DNA from: Mastigamoeba balamuthi
Taxonomy: Eukaryota > Evosea > Mastigamoebida > Mastigamoebidae
Direction of reading: 5' to 3'
Length of the DNA stretch: 64,000 nt
Assembly: GCA_902651635.1 (NCBI GenBank)
Contig: CACRSC010000050.1
Coordinates: forward strand, 137,589-201,588
The notes beneath the pieces were generated by a model. That model did not search any database. It was given only the letters and a program-made list of their open reading frames with translations, and was not told the origin of the DNA. Made by a program: the position numbers and the translations under genes. This document shows positions 12,265-24,100 of the stretch, one piece after another. The stretch's first letter is position 1. Each line of letters begins with the position of its first letter.

Positions 12265-13844
12265 ATGGCCAACGTGGTGGAGGAGTGGTACTTCGGGATC
12301 CCGGTGGTGACGCGTGCGTGGGCGACGGCGTGCGCCGCGGTGACGGTGGCGTGCACGCTGCGGGCGGTGTCTGCGGTGGACCTGTTCCTCTTCTGGCCGC
12401 TGGCGCTGCGCGGGGGCCAGTGGTGGCGCCTGGCCTCCAACTTCCTCTTCTTCGAGCAGACGCTCTCGCCGGCGTTCTTCCTGCGCATGTACACGCTCGT
12501 GCAGTTCAGCGCGTCGCTCGAGCGCCAGTCGTTCCACAGCCGCGTCTCGGGCTTCGTGTTCCTCCTCCTCCTCGGCGTCCTCAGCCTCCTCGTGCGCTGA
12601 CCCCCTGCACCCCCCCTCTCTTGTCTCTCCTTTGCCCTGTGCGGTGTTCTCTCTCTCTCTCTCTCTCTCTTGTTGTCTCTGTCTCCGACTCTCCTACTCT
12701 ATCTCTGTCTCTTGTTGTCTCTGTCTCCGACTCTATCTCTGTCTCTTGTTGTCTCTGTCTCCGACTCTGTCTCTGTCTCTGTCTCTGTCTGTGTCTCTCG
12801 TTGTCTCTATCTCTCTGTCTTTGTCTGTCTGTCTCTCTCCCCCCTCTTTCTCTCGAGGAGAGGAGGGTCTCTTCAATTCGCGCTCCCGTGTGGCTGCTGC
12901 AGAGCAGAGTCACTGGGGTGGGTCTGCGGGATGTAGGGCTGCCTGATGCTGTCTTGTGCTCTTTGTGTGTGGTGGTGTCGCCCATCTCGGGAGCATGGGG
13001 GGACGGATGCTCGCTCTCCCTTCCCTCTGTGAGGCACACCCTGGACTCTGCCGTGTGCTCCCTCTGCGATCGCGTGCGCCCGTGCGCGCCCGTGCTCCTG
13101 GTCGACTGCTGGACTTGGCTGTTGTGGCAAGACCTCTGTCTCGCCCTCTTCCCTGACCTGTGCCCTGTCGCCCGCCCTGAGCCCTGAGCTGTGCTGCGTC
13201 TGCGCAGCGCGCCTGCTGTGGGTGCCCGCCTCGTTGGCTCACCGCACACCCCCCCCTCGCCCTTGCCCTCGCGACGCCCCAGGGCCTGCACTACCTCGTG
13301 ACGCTCTACGCGGCGACGTACGCGCCGCCGTTCCTGGGGACGGCGCTCGAGGCGACGGTCACGTACGTCTGGGCCAAGCGCAACCCGCACAGCCAGGTGG
13401 CCCTCTTCGGCGTCCTGCACTTTGCCGCGCCCTGGCTGCCGTGGGTCTGGCTCCTCTTCGGCCTCGTCTTCTACAACGAGATCGTCAGCGACATCCTGGG
13501 CATCGTCGTCGGCCACGTCTACTTCTACCTCGAGGACGTCCTGCCCCTCACCACCGGCTACCGCCTCATCCGCGTCCCGGGGTTCATGTGAGCGGGGGGC
13601 CCTGTGGCCGTGCCCTCCACGGCTTCTTTCCTTTCTTTCCTTTCCTTTCCTTCCCTTCTCTCTTCTTTTCCTTGTTGTCGTGGTCGTCCTTCTCTTCTGA
13701 CGTGGGGATTGGGGCCCTGCTTGCAGGCAGGCCATGTTCGACCCGAGGCCCGCCGTCCCCGTCGTCGATGTCGCTGGCGCAGGCGTTGGGCCGGGCGAGG
13801 GCGACGAGGGTGTGGCGAGGCAGCAGGACCTGCACGACAGATAA
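12265..13844 (+). CDS. Derlin (DER1-like) ER membrane protein
   Basis: Exons 12265-12591, 13283-13587 and 13727-13844 give 249 aa, the normal derlin length. Derlins are rhomboid-like pseudoproteases that help dislocate misfolded proteins from the ER membrane. Seen: the N-terminal IPVVTRAWATACA motif, QWWRLASNFLFF, the LYAATYAPP loop and VWAKRNPHSQVALFGVLHF. Also seen are WLPWVWLLFGLVFYNEIVSDILG and VGHVYFYLEDVLPLTTGYRL, both classic derlin blocks, in several hydrophobic spans. As expected for a derlin, no rhomboid catalytic GxSx...H pair is evident. The C-terminal tail is short and lacks an obvious p97-binding SHP box. Intron 1 (691 bp) is filled with CT-rich satellite. Start chosen as the first ATG aligning with family N-termini. 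Confidence 0.92.
12645..12860 (+). repeat. CT-rich minisatellite in derlin intron 1
   Basis: Long pyrimidine tract with a roughly 40-bp unit containing TCTCTTGTTGTCTCTGTCTC repeated imperfectly, ending in (TCTGTC)n. It lies on the coding strand of the intron, more than 400 bp from the acceptor. Confidence 0.85.
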
Positions 13845-15638
13845 GGCTGTGCACAAGGGCAGCACGAGCGGCTGTTGTCCCCCCACCTCTCTCCCCCCGT
13901 TCGAGGGACCCTGAGTGGTGCTAGAGGACTGTTGTGAGGGAGAGCTGTGGTCAGCTAGGTACATACACGCAACAGCCCGCGAATGACTTTTGTTTTACAG
14001 TTGCTGTGGGTGTCCCCCTCCTCCCCCTCGGCCCGCCGCCTCTCCCTCGTGGCGTGGAGCGCAGTGCCCTGGCCTATGCCCTATGTGATGACGTCATTCG
14101 ATGGTGTGGGCTTGGAGAGCGTCGATGTGCGGGTCTGTGACGACGTAACTACCGCGTTCGCAGTGGGTGTCGCCGAGTGTGTAGTCGCTGGGCGCTTCTC
14201 TGTCTCTCCGCGCCCATGTGGGCTGGGGCTGTGTTGCGCGTGCGAGGTAGCAGGTCTGCGTCTGAGAGGGGGTGTGGGCATTGCAAGGCGGAGGAGGGAG
14301 GGGACCAGTCGGGGAAATGGCTCTGCACATTTCGTCTGCCGCGGTGTGGGCAGTGCTCTGCGCGCACTCTTCCCGGGCTCCCTGCATTCTCTTCCCTGCG
14401 CTTCCCTATCTCGCGGGATCGGCCCCTCCCTCCGCTCTGCCCGCGCAGTGCTGCCTCGTTGTGGCCCGACGCGCGCGGTGCCCGTGAGCGCACGAGCTGC
14501 GCTGATGAAGGCTGCGGTCGTGTGCACAAGTGCGCATTTGCTGCGAAGATCGTTGCCGTTGCGTTAGTCGTTAGTCGCTGAGCCCTCCCTGGGGGCTGTC
14601 AGGGCCGCACCCCACCTCGCGTGGGCGCGTCACACGGTGCGAGGGGTGTGGGAGGGACGCTGACCCAATCGCATGCTTCTGGTTCTCCGCAGTAGCCCTG
14701 TGAGCGAGCAGCAGTAGCTACGCCTGCACGGCCACAGAGCAGAGGTGGGCACGATGGCTGGGGCACTCTGGCGACAGCGGGGCCACTGCGCGTGTGGGCA
14801 CCCGGAGGGAAGGGGGTCCGCGGTGCAGCGACGAAACCCCTACGGCGGGCTCTGCGAAAGGTGCATAACGGCTCTCTGTAAGGGGGAGCCCCCACAGTGC
14901 ACTTTGATGTTTCACCCAATCCTGCCCCCGCGATTATTGCCGATGTAGCTTTTCCCGGCGCACTTGACTTCTCGCCACCGACGGTTTTCCATCGGTCTTT
15001 GTTCTTTCCGCCCCCACATTCCGCCCGCGACTCCCGATTGCCCCAGCGCCGCGCCCCCCGCGGGCTGCGCCGACGCAGGTTTTAGACCAATCAGGGAAAA
15101 ACGATCGGAAAAGCGCGGCAAAAGCAAACCAGAAGAATTGGCTCAGAGCACACACAGATCGGAAAAAATCGCCCGCGAGCCTCGGGTCGGGCGTGCTCGG
15201 GTCGCCCCCTGGGCGCAGCGCCACCCCCGGGGCCCGCTCTGGCGGCGAGACCCTTTTTTCCAGCACTGATGGAAAAGAATGGTGCTTAGGATGAGTGCGC
15301 CGATTATCCAGAAAGAGCGCTGACGCACCAAGTGGCAGTCCTGGGGGCTGGGCGACCCTGGGCCAGCCAGGGGCCCACGCGCAGGCTCGAATGCTGGGGG
15401 TCCATACTCGCAGCGACTCAGACTTCCCAACGACGACGAATTTCCTGAACTTTTTCCAACGGAACTCCTCGGTGCGGGGAAAACCCGTTTATAAGCGCGT
15501 CACAGATTCACTCATCGTCTTAAATATAAAAAAGCCTTCTGAGAAACACATCCCCTTCTCAGGGTACAGCCCACTCAGCAAGGGAAAACCACTACAGAAC
15601 AAATCGCAAAAGACACACTGCCTGGAATACCAGCGAGA
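13845..15638. other. Intergenic region before sugar transporter
   Basis: No gene recognised on either strand. The last 160 bp contain a TATA-like TTTATAAGC at 15488-15496 and an AT-rich TTAAATATAAAAAA patch at about 15520, plausible core promoter of the transporter. A similar TTTATAAGC occurs before the UNC93-like gene. Confidence 0.45.
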
Positions 15639-17628
15639 ATGGCATCCAACACCGCATCGTCGACTCCGGCCGGCTCCCCTGGCAACTACTCCCCCCAGGA
15701 GCAGATGGGCGTGGTCCCCAACGACGGCTCCAAGGGCCTCTTCATTTGGGTGCGCAATTTGCACTCCGCGGCAACGGCAAAACCCGCTGCCGTCCGCCCT
15801 CATATCCGGCCCCGCGCGCGGCCGGGGCGCGCCCAGCGGACGTGTCACTGACGGGGGTGTGCGAACGCGTGCAGTTCATCGCGGCGATCCACTGCTTCGG
15901 GGCGCTGCAGTTCGGGTACAACACGAACATCGTCTCGGGCGCCCTGCCGCCCATCGCCGAGTACTTTGACTTCGCCAAGGTCGACTCGACCAGCAGCGAC
16001 GAGGGCAAGAGCGGCAACTCGGTCCTCAAGGGTATCGTTGTCAGGTGAGGCCGGCCCTGCCCTGCCCTGCCCTGCCCTGCCCTGCCCTGCCCCACCCCAG
16101 TCCGTTTTTCTCCAGCGCGTCTGCCTGTCTCGCAAAACTGGCAAAGGTGCACTCGCGGCTAACAGTGCGGTTTGCCCACGCGACTGTGCGCAGCGCCATC
16201 CTCGTCGGTGCGCTCATCTCCGCGCTGGTCTCGGGCCGCCTGGCGGACCGCTTCGGCAGGAACCTGACCAACCTCTGCGCCGAGGGCGTCTTCTTCGTCG
16301 GTGAGACTCTTCCTCAGCCCCACCCTCTGGGGCTCGCTGCAGTCGGTCGGGTGGTTTTTGGTTCAGTTTCTACAAATTCATGTCGATTTCGAAACGCTTG
16401 CTCACTCGCCGCCGCGGCGTGGCCACAGGTGCGCTCATCTGCGCGTTCTCGGTCAACGTGTGGATGCTGGTCGCCGGCCGCTTCATCCTGGGCCTCGGTG
16501 TCGGTGAGCTTCTTCCGCTCTGGTTTTTCGACTTGGTTTTTTGGCAACTTGGTATTCTGTTGTTTCTTTGGAGAACAATGGCCGAGTGCTCACCCAACGC
16601 TGCCCGTAGGCTGTGTCAGTGTGGTCGTCTCGCTGATCATCACCGAGATCGCGCCGCAGAAGATCCGAGGGCAGATCGCGACGCTGAACCAGCTGAGCAT
16701 CTGCACGGGCATCTTCCTCTCGTTCGTGCTCGGCACCGTCTTCGGCTTCATCCCCAAGGTCAACTGGCGCATCATGGTCGGCTTCTCGATCGTCTTCTGC
16801 ATCCTGCACTGGATCCTCGGCGGAGTGCTGTTCCGCACCGAGAGCCCCAAGTGGCTGATCATGGTCAAGCGCAACGACGACGCCCGCAAGATGCTGCAGT
16901 ACCTGCGCGGCTACGACGACGTCGAGGTCGAGATGAACGAGCTCATCGCCGCCGCCAGCGAGGACTCGAAGCAGCCGTCGGCCCGCGAGGCGTTCAAGAT
17001 GCTGCTGTCGCCCATCAGGCCGCTGATCGTCGTCATCATGCTGATGTTCATCCAGCAGATCTCGGGCATCAACGCCATCCTCTACTACCTCACGACGTTC
17101 CTCGAGAACGCGGGCATGACCCAGGATATGGCCAACTACATGTCGATCCTCGTCGGAGGCATCCTCGTCATCATGACGATCGTCTCGATGTTCCTCGTCG
17201 ACCGCGTCGGCCGCAAGCCGCTGATGCTGACCTCGCTGATCGGCATGGCCTGCGCCCACGTGATCATCGGCATCTTCGGCCACGTCAACATGAGCGAGTC
17301 GTCGTCGGGCATCGGCAGCGTCGTCTTCACGATCATCTTCGTCATGTTCTTCTCGGTCGGCCTGGGCCCTGTGCCGTGGTGCATGGTCCCCGAGCTCTTC
17401 CCCAACTCGACCCGCGGGCTCGCAGTCAGCATCTCCGTCTTCACCAACTGGACGACCAACCTGGGCGTCTCGCTGGCGTTCCTGCCCCTCAGCGACGCCA
17501 CGTCGCAGAGCGCGGTGCTCTGGGGCTTCGCCGTGCTGTGCGCGCTCGGCGCGACGTTCATCTTCTTCGTGGTGCCCGAGACCAAGGGCCGCACGGTCGA
17601 GGAGATCGTCGCCTCGATGAAGAAGTAA
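15639..17628 (+). CDS. GLUT-type sugar transporter (MFS, sugar porter family)
   Basis: Exons 15639-15749, 15875-16044, 16194-16300, 16429-16503 and 16610-17628 give 493 aa, typical of 12-helix glucose transporters. Seen: IHCFGALQFGYNTNIVSGA (helix 1), GRLADRFGRN (loop 2-3, near residue 106), TESPKWLIMVKR (after helix 6), QQISGINAILYYLT (helix 7, near 303), DRVGRKPLM (loop 8-9) and VPETKGRTVEEI (C-terminal). The QQxSGIN motif is characteristic of hexose carriers. The family expectation is facilitated or proton-coupled hexose uptake at the plasma membrane; the exact sugar cannot be read. Helices 1-5 are split by short introns while the C-terminal two-thirds is one exon. Start: first ATG, giving a short cytosolic N-terminus. 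Confidence 0.93.
16047..16092 (+). repeat. (CCCTG)n microsatellite in transporter intron 2
   Basis: About nine tandem copies of the pentamer CCCTG directly after the splice donor at 16045. Confidence 0.9.
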
Positions 17629-17721
17629 GCACGCCACGAGGACCAGCAGCTCCCCGCCTCGTCGTCTAGCTCCCGCAACCTGCTCTGGCCGCAGAGACTA
17701 TATGTTTTTTTTCGTTGTCCG

Positions 17722-17995
17722 TACCTTCTCTCCCCACCCATCCACATCGCACCCAACCCTTGCGTGGCTTCCGAGGTCTTTGCCTTGCTGTGTTATAAAG
17801 TACCCCTGCAAGGAACAAAGAATAACAGAACTCACGATTGAACAAACCACCCGAGTGCGTCCTCAGTGTCGTGATTCTATCTGGGAGGACTGTGTGTGCA
17901 TCGGAACGGGAGAGGGACAGAGAATCTGAAGGAGTTGGACCAAAGTGTGCGAGAGATTGTCCCTAAGAGCTGCCTGCAGCGCCGCCCCCGGTGAT
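17722..17995 (-). repeat. Inverted repeat, left arm (segment A)
   Basis: About 275 bp whose reverse complement recurs at about 20540-20850 with few differences. On the minus strand this is the sequence just downstream of the coiled-coil gene's stop codon, so it is probably 3' UTR and flank of a duplicated gene rather than a transposon terminus. Confidence 0.85.
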
Positions 17996-19523
17996 TTAAG
18001 AACACACCCCGGGCTTATGGCCGAAAACAAAGGCGAAGATACGGTCCCACGTGGGCCTGTCGCTGCTCGAGACGTTCTCGAGGGCCGCAATGACCTTGTC
18101 CTCCGAGGGCAGGTGGCACTCGTCGTCCCGCTCGCTCTTGTCCTTGCTGTCCGAGATGACCAGCAGGTCCAGTCTAGAGAGCCCGAATCGGGCGAGGTGG
18201 TCGTCAACGAAGGCCTTGTGCGTGGGGTCCAACGCGTTGATATTGCGTGCTTGTTGGGGTTTCAGGTGGCTGTGCTCAGCGATGGCGAGAGCGATCTTGT
18301 CCTTGGCCTTGAAGAATAGCGCGAAGAGGTGGATCTATCGCGAGCAGGGCGTCAGTGCGTCCTATGGACAACATCAAACGATTGGGCAGCCTTGCCTTCC
18401 TCACAGTAGCAGTGGCTGTATGCAGATCCGCAGTCTTCTCCTCGAGCTCGACACCGAGTGCACCAATCTGAGACTCGTTGCCTGCCGCAGTGGCCTGGTC
18501 CAGCTGCTCCTTGAGCTGCTTCTGGTCGTCCTCCAGCTCCTCGACGAGCTTCTGCGCAATCTCGGCCCTCTCGTTCGCGCTGCGCAGCTGCGACGTGAGC
18601 GTGCCCACCTTGCGCTCATGCCTCTTGATGAGGCTCTGGAGTTCTGTATCGCGATGCGCCATCTTGCGCTCGCACTTCTCGGTGAGCCTCTTGATCTCGG
18701 CATCGCGCTGCGCCATCTTGCGCTCGTACTTATCGATGAGCTTCTTGATGTCTGCGTCGTGTTTCTCGGCGATACTCTTGATCTCGGCCTGGATCAATTG
18801 CTCCATGTCGTCGGCTAAGCGGCGGATCCGCTCGCTGATCTCCTTGAGTGAGCGGCTGGCCTTCTCCGCGAGATCCTGTGGGATCCGGGGCACCGCCTCA
18901 ACGAGGCTGCGCTCGAGGTCGTCGACAGCACAGGCAATGCTCTCCGCTGTCTGGCGGAGATGACCCCGGTCCACACCTGCAGTCGGCGGAGGGACCGGCG
19001 CAGGGGGCGGCGGAGGCACTTTCCGATGCACTGCTTCAGGCTTCAGCAGAGCATGCACGGCGGCCTCGGACTGCTGCGCCTTGTGCTTGACGACCTTAGC
19101 TGCCTTGGATCTGCGGACGTCACGTGTGGATTGAGTGCGCATGTTAACAATTTGGTGGGAAAAACACACCCGATTGTCCCCCCGGTCTGGATAACAATGG
19201 TCTCCACATAGCCCCTTCGCTTGGCCCATCTGGACATCGGTGCAGTATAGAAATGCCGCCGGATACAGCTTCATACACAGGGCATGGGGATCGAGCCCAA
19301 TGCCTGGGTGCTCTGCATTGTATCGATCCACGAGCACGAGCCTCCTGACTGCGAGCTGGCAATCCCTACTTGCAATGTAGTCTCCAATCGAGCTCCGCTG
19401 CTTGACAGGGGCGAGTTTCTCCCAGGAGTATGCGTCGCCGATGAAGAACACCACGTCGTTCTCATCAGACCTTTTGGCTGGCTCGGGGGGTTCTGGTAGC
19501 CAGGGTCTGCCATCAATCTCCAC
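17996..19523 (-). CDS. Coiled-coil protein of unknown family (5' end unresolved)
   Basis: Exons 17996-18334 and 18405-19523 (at least 485 aa). The open frame begins after a possible acceptor (AG at 19525-19524) and has no good ATG, so an upstream exon is likely missing. Residues 1-130 form a Cys/His-containing globular part (CMKLYPAAFLYCTDVQMGQ, LCGDHCYPDRGDNRVCFSH). A Pro-rich hinge follows (near 175), then a coiled coil of about 170 residues with near-repeats RKMAQRDAEIKRLTEKCE and RKMAHRDTELQSLIKRHE. The C-terminal domain contains HLFALFFKAKDKIALAIAEH and ends in TWDRIFAFVFGHKPGVCS. The DNA encoding FAFVFGH recurs at 20851, and part of exon 2 recurs inverted at 19884, so this belongs to a local gene family. 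No function is claimed. Confidence 0.7.
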
Positions 19524-20532
19524 CTACTCCGGGGATCGTAAAGCAAGATAGCAAATGTAAACTCAATTGTCTACAGAGGGATTTCGTGATGATATTATGT
19601 TTCCCCTTGTTTATTTCTGCACCCAGTCCGAGGTGCGGTAATGGTCCAGGAGGGCCCTGCGAATGTGGTTGGAGAATCTCCAAGAACAGGCTCTTCCACT
19701 CTCACTCTCTGGCCCGAAAGGGCGTATCGAAGGGAGAAGCATACCTGGAAAGCTGAGCAAGAGCCTCTCTCTCAGCATCAGATAGGTTCCTTTGCTGTGA
19801 GTCTCCCTCATATCATGAGTATGTCCAACCTAGAATTTAAAATGCTAAGTAATTAGAAATAAGAGAAGAAGGAAGATGACCTCTGATCCACCTCTTCACA
19901 CTGTTCTTCAAGGCCAAGGACAAGGTTGCTCTTGCCATTGCTGAAGATAGAATTGGTTCATTTATCTTCTTCCTGGAGGTGTGAAATCAGAGTGAAATGC
20001 AATACTATGACAGATTACAAATTACGTAGTGAAATGCAAGATGGTAAGGAATTACGGGAAATGAAAGGCAAGATAAATTCAGAAGGAAAATGATGATTCA
20101 CTGAAAGAAAAAAATGCTGCAGTATCGACTGACATTGCACAGAAGAGGATATGTTATAGTACAAACCCTCTTCATCATACTTATACTTATCGGATTCTTG
20201 CATATATGTTATGTAATGACATATTTTCATGTTATAAGTCATGTTGTACAGCTGGGCAACAGATTTTCTTAAATTCCCATACATTTTGAAGTTAACATGC
20301 AAAGTTATTTTTGTCAAAATTACAGGTTTCAGTGAGAATTTGGTTTAAATTGGAATTAAGTCCTATAGGCAAATAGTTGTATGAATAGAACTTCTTTCTG
20401 TGGCTATTGGCTATTTTTCCTATTTGAGTTGTTCATTGTTCGGGACAAAATTCCGAGGTTTAGTATACTAAGGTAACAGAGCTGGATTTCTCTGCATAAC
20501 TTGATGATCTACACATAAAGCAATAGGGAATA
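19524..20532. other. AT-rich island between the inverted arms
   Basis: A marked drop in GC compared with both sides. It contains a 63-bp remnant of the coiled-coil gene (19884-19946, inverted) and no complete reading frame. From about 19950 to 20530 the DNA resembles the AT-rich DNA of the 49-57 kb island in composition. Confidence 0.6.
19884..19946 (+). pseudogene. Inverted partial copy of coiled-coil gene exon 2
   Basis: The plus strand reads IHLFTLFFKAKDKVALAIAE, near-identical to HLFALFFKAKDKIALAIAE of the minus-strand gene at 18334-18275. It stops abruptly at AT-rich DNA. It is the beginning of an inverted duplicate whose end is found at 20533. Confidence 0.8.
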
Positions 20533-20850
20533 ACCGGGGGTGTGTTATAAATCACCGGGGGTGCCGCTGCAGGCAGCTCTTAGGGACAATCTCTCGCACA
20601 CTTTGGTCCAACTCCTTCCGTTTCTCTGTTCCTCTCCCGTTCCGATGCACACACAGTCCTCCCAGATAGAATCACGACACTGAGGACGCACTCGGGTGGT
20701 TTGTTCAATCGTGAGTTTTGTTTTTCTTTGTTCCTTGCAGGGGTACTTTATAACACAGCAAGGCAAAGACCTCGGAAGCCACGCAAGGGTTGGGTGCGAT
20801 GTGGATGGGAAGGGTTGGGTGCGATGTGGATGGGTGGGGAGAGAAGGTAC
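20533..20850 (+). repeat. Inverted repeat, right arm (segment A)
   Basis: Reverse-complement partner of 17722-17995. It starts in the last codons of the duplicated gene and runs through its 3' flank. Within it a unit of about 24 bp (GGGTTGGGTGCGATGTGGAT and following bases, 20789-20836) is tandemly doubled; the left arm has it once. Confidence 0.85.
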
Positions 20851-20907
20851 AGGCCACGTGGGGCCGTATCTCTGCCTTTGTTTTCGGCCACACGCCCGGG
20901 GGGGGGG
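20851..20907 (+). pseudogene. Extra copy of the FAFVFGH coding end (segment B)
   Basis: The plus strand reads ATWGRISAFVFGHTPGG, matching the C-terminus TWDRIFAFVFGHKPGV of the coiled-coil gene. It lies after segment A, whereas in the intact gene it lies before it, so it must derive from a further copy. A G-run follows. Confidence 0.75.
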
Positions 20908-21112
20908 GAACGGTGAACAACCCCAACCAGAACGGGTTGGCAATCCCCGCAGGTAATGACCCCGGGCTCTGTTTGTCTAACTGTGATACCACGAGTTCCC
21001 AGCTGCAACCCTTGCGGAGCAAGTGGGCAGGTCATTTGGGGGGTACCCACTCGGGAGGCGTATTTGGCGCTGGCCAGTGGACATCACTTGCATCGGCTCT
21101 CCCTGGCGCGCT

Positions 21113-24100
21113 TCAGTCGGCGTTCGAGAAGAGGGCCTCTGTGGTCCGCGCCAGCGCGTGCTGCCCGCGCCTCGCCAGCGCCACGGCGTGCGCCACCATC
21201 CCCGCCCCGCGCAGCTGCTGCTCCGCCGCCCTCGCGTGCTGCGCCAGCGCCCGCGGGCTCGCCGCCGGCAGCGCCGCCGCGTTGCCCGTCCTCACGGCGA
21301 CCCTCACGAGCTCCGCGTCCTGCGCCCCCGCTGCCTCAGCGCCGCCGTCGCCGCCGCCTCCGTGCGGGCAGAGCGACACGCGCGCCCCGACGTCCCTCGG
21401 CGGGGGCTCAGCGGCGCCGGGCCTGCAGGCCATCGCGTACGCCAGCGCGTCGCTGCTGCCCGCAAGCCTCCGCAGCAGCGCCGCGTCCGCCTCGGCCGTC
21501 GCCGTGCGGCGCTCGCGCAGCGCGACGGCCTCGCGCGCGAGCCCCGCGTCGACCAGCGCCGCGCAGAGCGCCGACCAGCACGGGCCCATCGCGGCGTCGG
21601 CGGCGTCGCCCGCCAGCGCGTCGGCCACGTGGACGGCGAGCCTGCACTGCTCGGGCCCCGCGCCGAGAGCCAGCAGCCGCGCGACGCACGCGCAGACGTC
21701 GGCGGCCGCGGGCTGCGCGTCGGCCGGCGGCAGCGCGCTCTGGGCGGCGTCGGCGCCCCAGGCCTGCGCGACGATGGCTCGCGCGCGGGCGACGGGCCCC
21801 GCGCTGGCGGCCGTGGGCGACTGGCCCGTCAGCGCTGCCAGCACCGACCCGCACGCCCGCGCAGACCTCCCGCGCGAGAGCAGCTCGCGGGCGCAGGCGA
21901 CCACCGCGTCGCGCGCCGCAGCCGCGAAGGCGTCGCCCTCCCTGGCCGCGTCACCGCCGCCGCCGCTGGCGTCGTCGAGGTCCCAGGGGTCCGGAGGCGC
22001 GACGCTGCGGAGGACAGCGTCGACGAGGGCGTCGTCGCCGGCCTCGAGGGCCGCGCGGCAGAGCGAGGGCCAGAGCTGCAGGGCGTCGGCGGGGCTCGCG
22101 GGCCACGCGACGGCCGAGCCGAAGGCGTGGACGGCGGCGGCGGCGACGCCCTCGCGTACGGCGTCGTCGACGAGCGCCAGGAACTCCTCGGGGTCGGCGT
22201 CTGCGAGCATCGCGGCGGCGGCGCCGCGCAGGCGCTGGGGCAGCAGCCCCGCGAACACGCGCACGGCGTCGAGGCACGCGCGGATGAGCGCCACGGCCTC
22301 GGCGGCGCGCTGCTGCTCGTCTGACTGCGGGGCCTCGTCCACGACGCTGGCGATGGCGGCGACGACCCTGGTCTTGCTCTCCAGGTCCAGGAACGACTTC
22401 TGCGCGTGGGGTCAGCAGCGTGTGAGGTCTCTCGAGCAGCAAAGGGGCCCTTCGCGCACGTTCGCAGGACACAGCACACCCTCCCCGCTCCCCCGAGCAG
22501 GGCACCACACACCCACCACTCCCTCAAGCAGAAAAGGGCCCTTTGATCGTTCGAGGTTCGCAGCACGCCCTCCCCTTGGCCTCTCAACGGATTCAACTCC
22601 GAGGCCTGCCCATTGGGGGCCACATCCGTATGGCCAACAGGACCCGAATCGCGCTGCCCTCGCTGCCCCGTTGGCCTCGGACCAGCGGAGTGACGCCCGC
22701 GGTGCCCTTCTGCTGCGGCGCGCAGAGGAGAGACCAGTGTGCAACCCCCCGCTCGCGCGTGTGCGCTGTGTGCGCGTGGATGCAGAGAGAAGGGCGGGCG
22801 GGGCACGCACGAAGATGGTGCTGGCCAGAGAGGACGCGTCGAGGGGGCTGAGCTTGCGCAGGATGTCCGCCTGCGAGAGGCGCTCGTCCGCGGCCCCCGG
22901 CGCCCGCGCGCAGCACTCGAGCCACCGCAGGTGCAGCGCGCTGGCCGTCAGCGGCACGGCGCCCGGGCCCCTGCTGGCGTTGATCAGCGGCAGCTGCCTG
23001 CACAGCGACGCCACCGCCGCCGCCGTCGACGCGGCGCCCAGCGACGGCGCCAGCGCCGCCAGCGGGTCCGCCGCCGCGTCGACGAGCGCCACAAAGTCGG
23101 CGCCGGGCGCGACGCTCGGCAGGCGCTGCAGCAGCTTCGCGTGGCTCGGGGCCAGCGCCACCAGCGCCTGCGCCTCGCGCGAGCACTCGCAGAGGCGCGA
23201 GGGCTCGCCCGGGCCGCCGCCCAGGGCCGCGGCGCACTTGAGGACCAGCGCGACGTAGAACTGCACGCGCGTGTGGTTGGCGCCCGGCAGCCGCGGCAGC
23301 AGCGCCGCCAGCGCGTCGAGCGCGCGCACGGGCTCCGCGAGCAGCGCGTCCTGCTGGCGCGCGACGAGCTGCTGGGCCTCGTGCAGGCTGCCGCCGAACT
23401 CGCTGACGACCCAGCAGACGTGGTCGATCGCCAGCTCGGCCGCCGCGCCGTCGCCGAGCGCCCCGGCGGCCGTCCGCTGCGCCTCGAGCACTGCCTCGGC
23501 GTCTGCGCTGTGCGCGCCGCCCGCCAGCGCCGCGCGTCTGTACGCCGCGTCGAGGCAGAACCGCGCGGCGTCCACGTCGCCCGGGACCCCCGCGGCGCTC
23601 TGCGCCAGCGCCGGCATCCCGCGCAGCCTGCGGATCTCGCGGGCGTAGAGCGAGTCGGCGCCCACGGCCGCGTCGATCTGCGCGTCGGTCGCCGCCGCCG
23701 TCACCGCGGAGACGCTGCCGGCGGCTGCGGACTCGCGGGCGTAGGCGGCGGAGAACAGGCGGACCCACGCGTCGGGCGCCGCGGGCTCGGGGGGCGCGGC
23801 GCAGGCGCGGGCGACGTGCTCGGCGATGAGGTCGCGCGCGGGCAGCTCGTCGGCGAGCGCGGCGCCCGCGACCAGCGCGAGCGCGATCGCGGCGTCGACG
23901 GGCGCCGCGTCGATGGCGGCCCGCGCGAGCGCGCAGGCGTCGAGCGACGCCGCGGGTGCGGAGAGCGCGGGCGAGCGCTGGCAGCAGCCGGGGCCGCTGC
24001 CGGCGGGGAGCTCGCCGTCGAACGCGAGCCGCGGGGGCGCGAGCGACAGCGGGGCGGGCGGGCGGGCCGCGCGCTCGGCGTCGACGGCTGCGCGCCACTC

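Noticed and set aside
17722-20850. Terminal inverted repeats of a single DNA transposon
   Set aside because: The arms are the end and 3' flank of a gene, homology extends unevenly into coding sequence, and no transposase is present between them.
20790-23258. Very long plus-strand open frames opposite NBAS (also at 22739-24361 and 26374-27939)
   Set aside because: Ala/Arg/Ser-rich products typical of antisense GC-rich frames; the minus-strand frame has clear family similarity and coherent splice sites.
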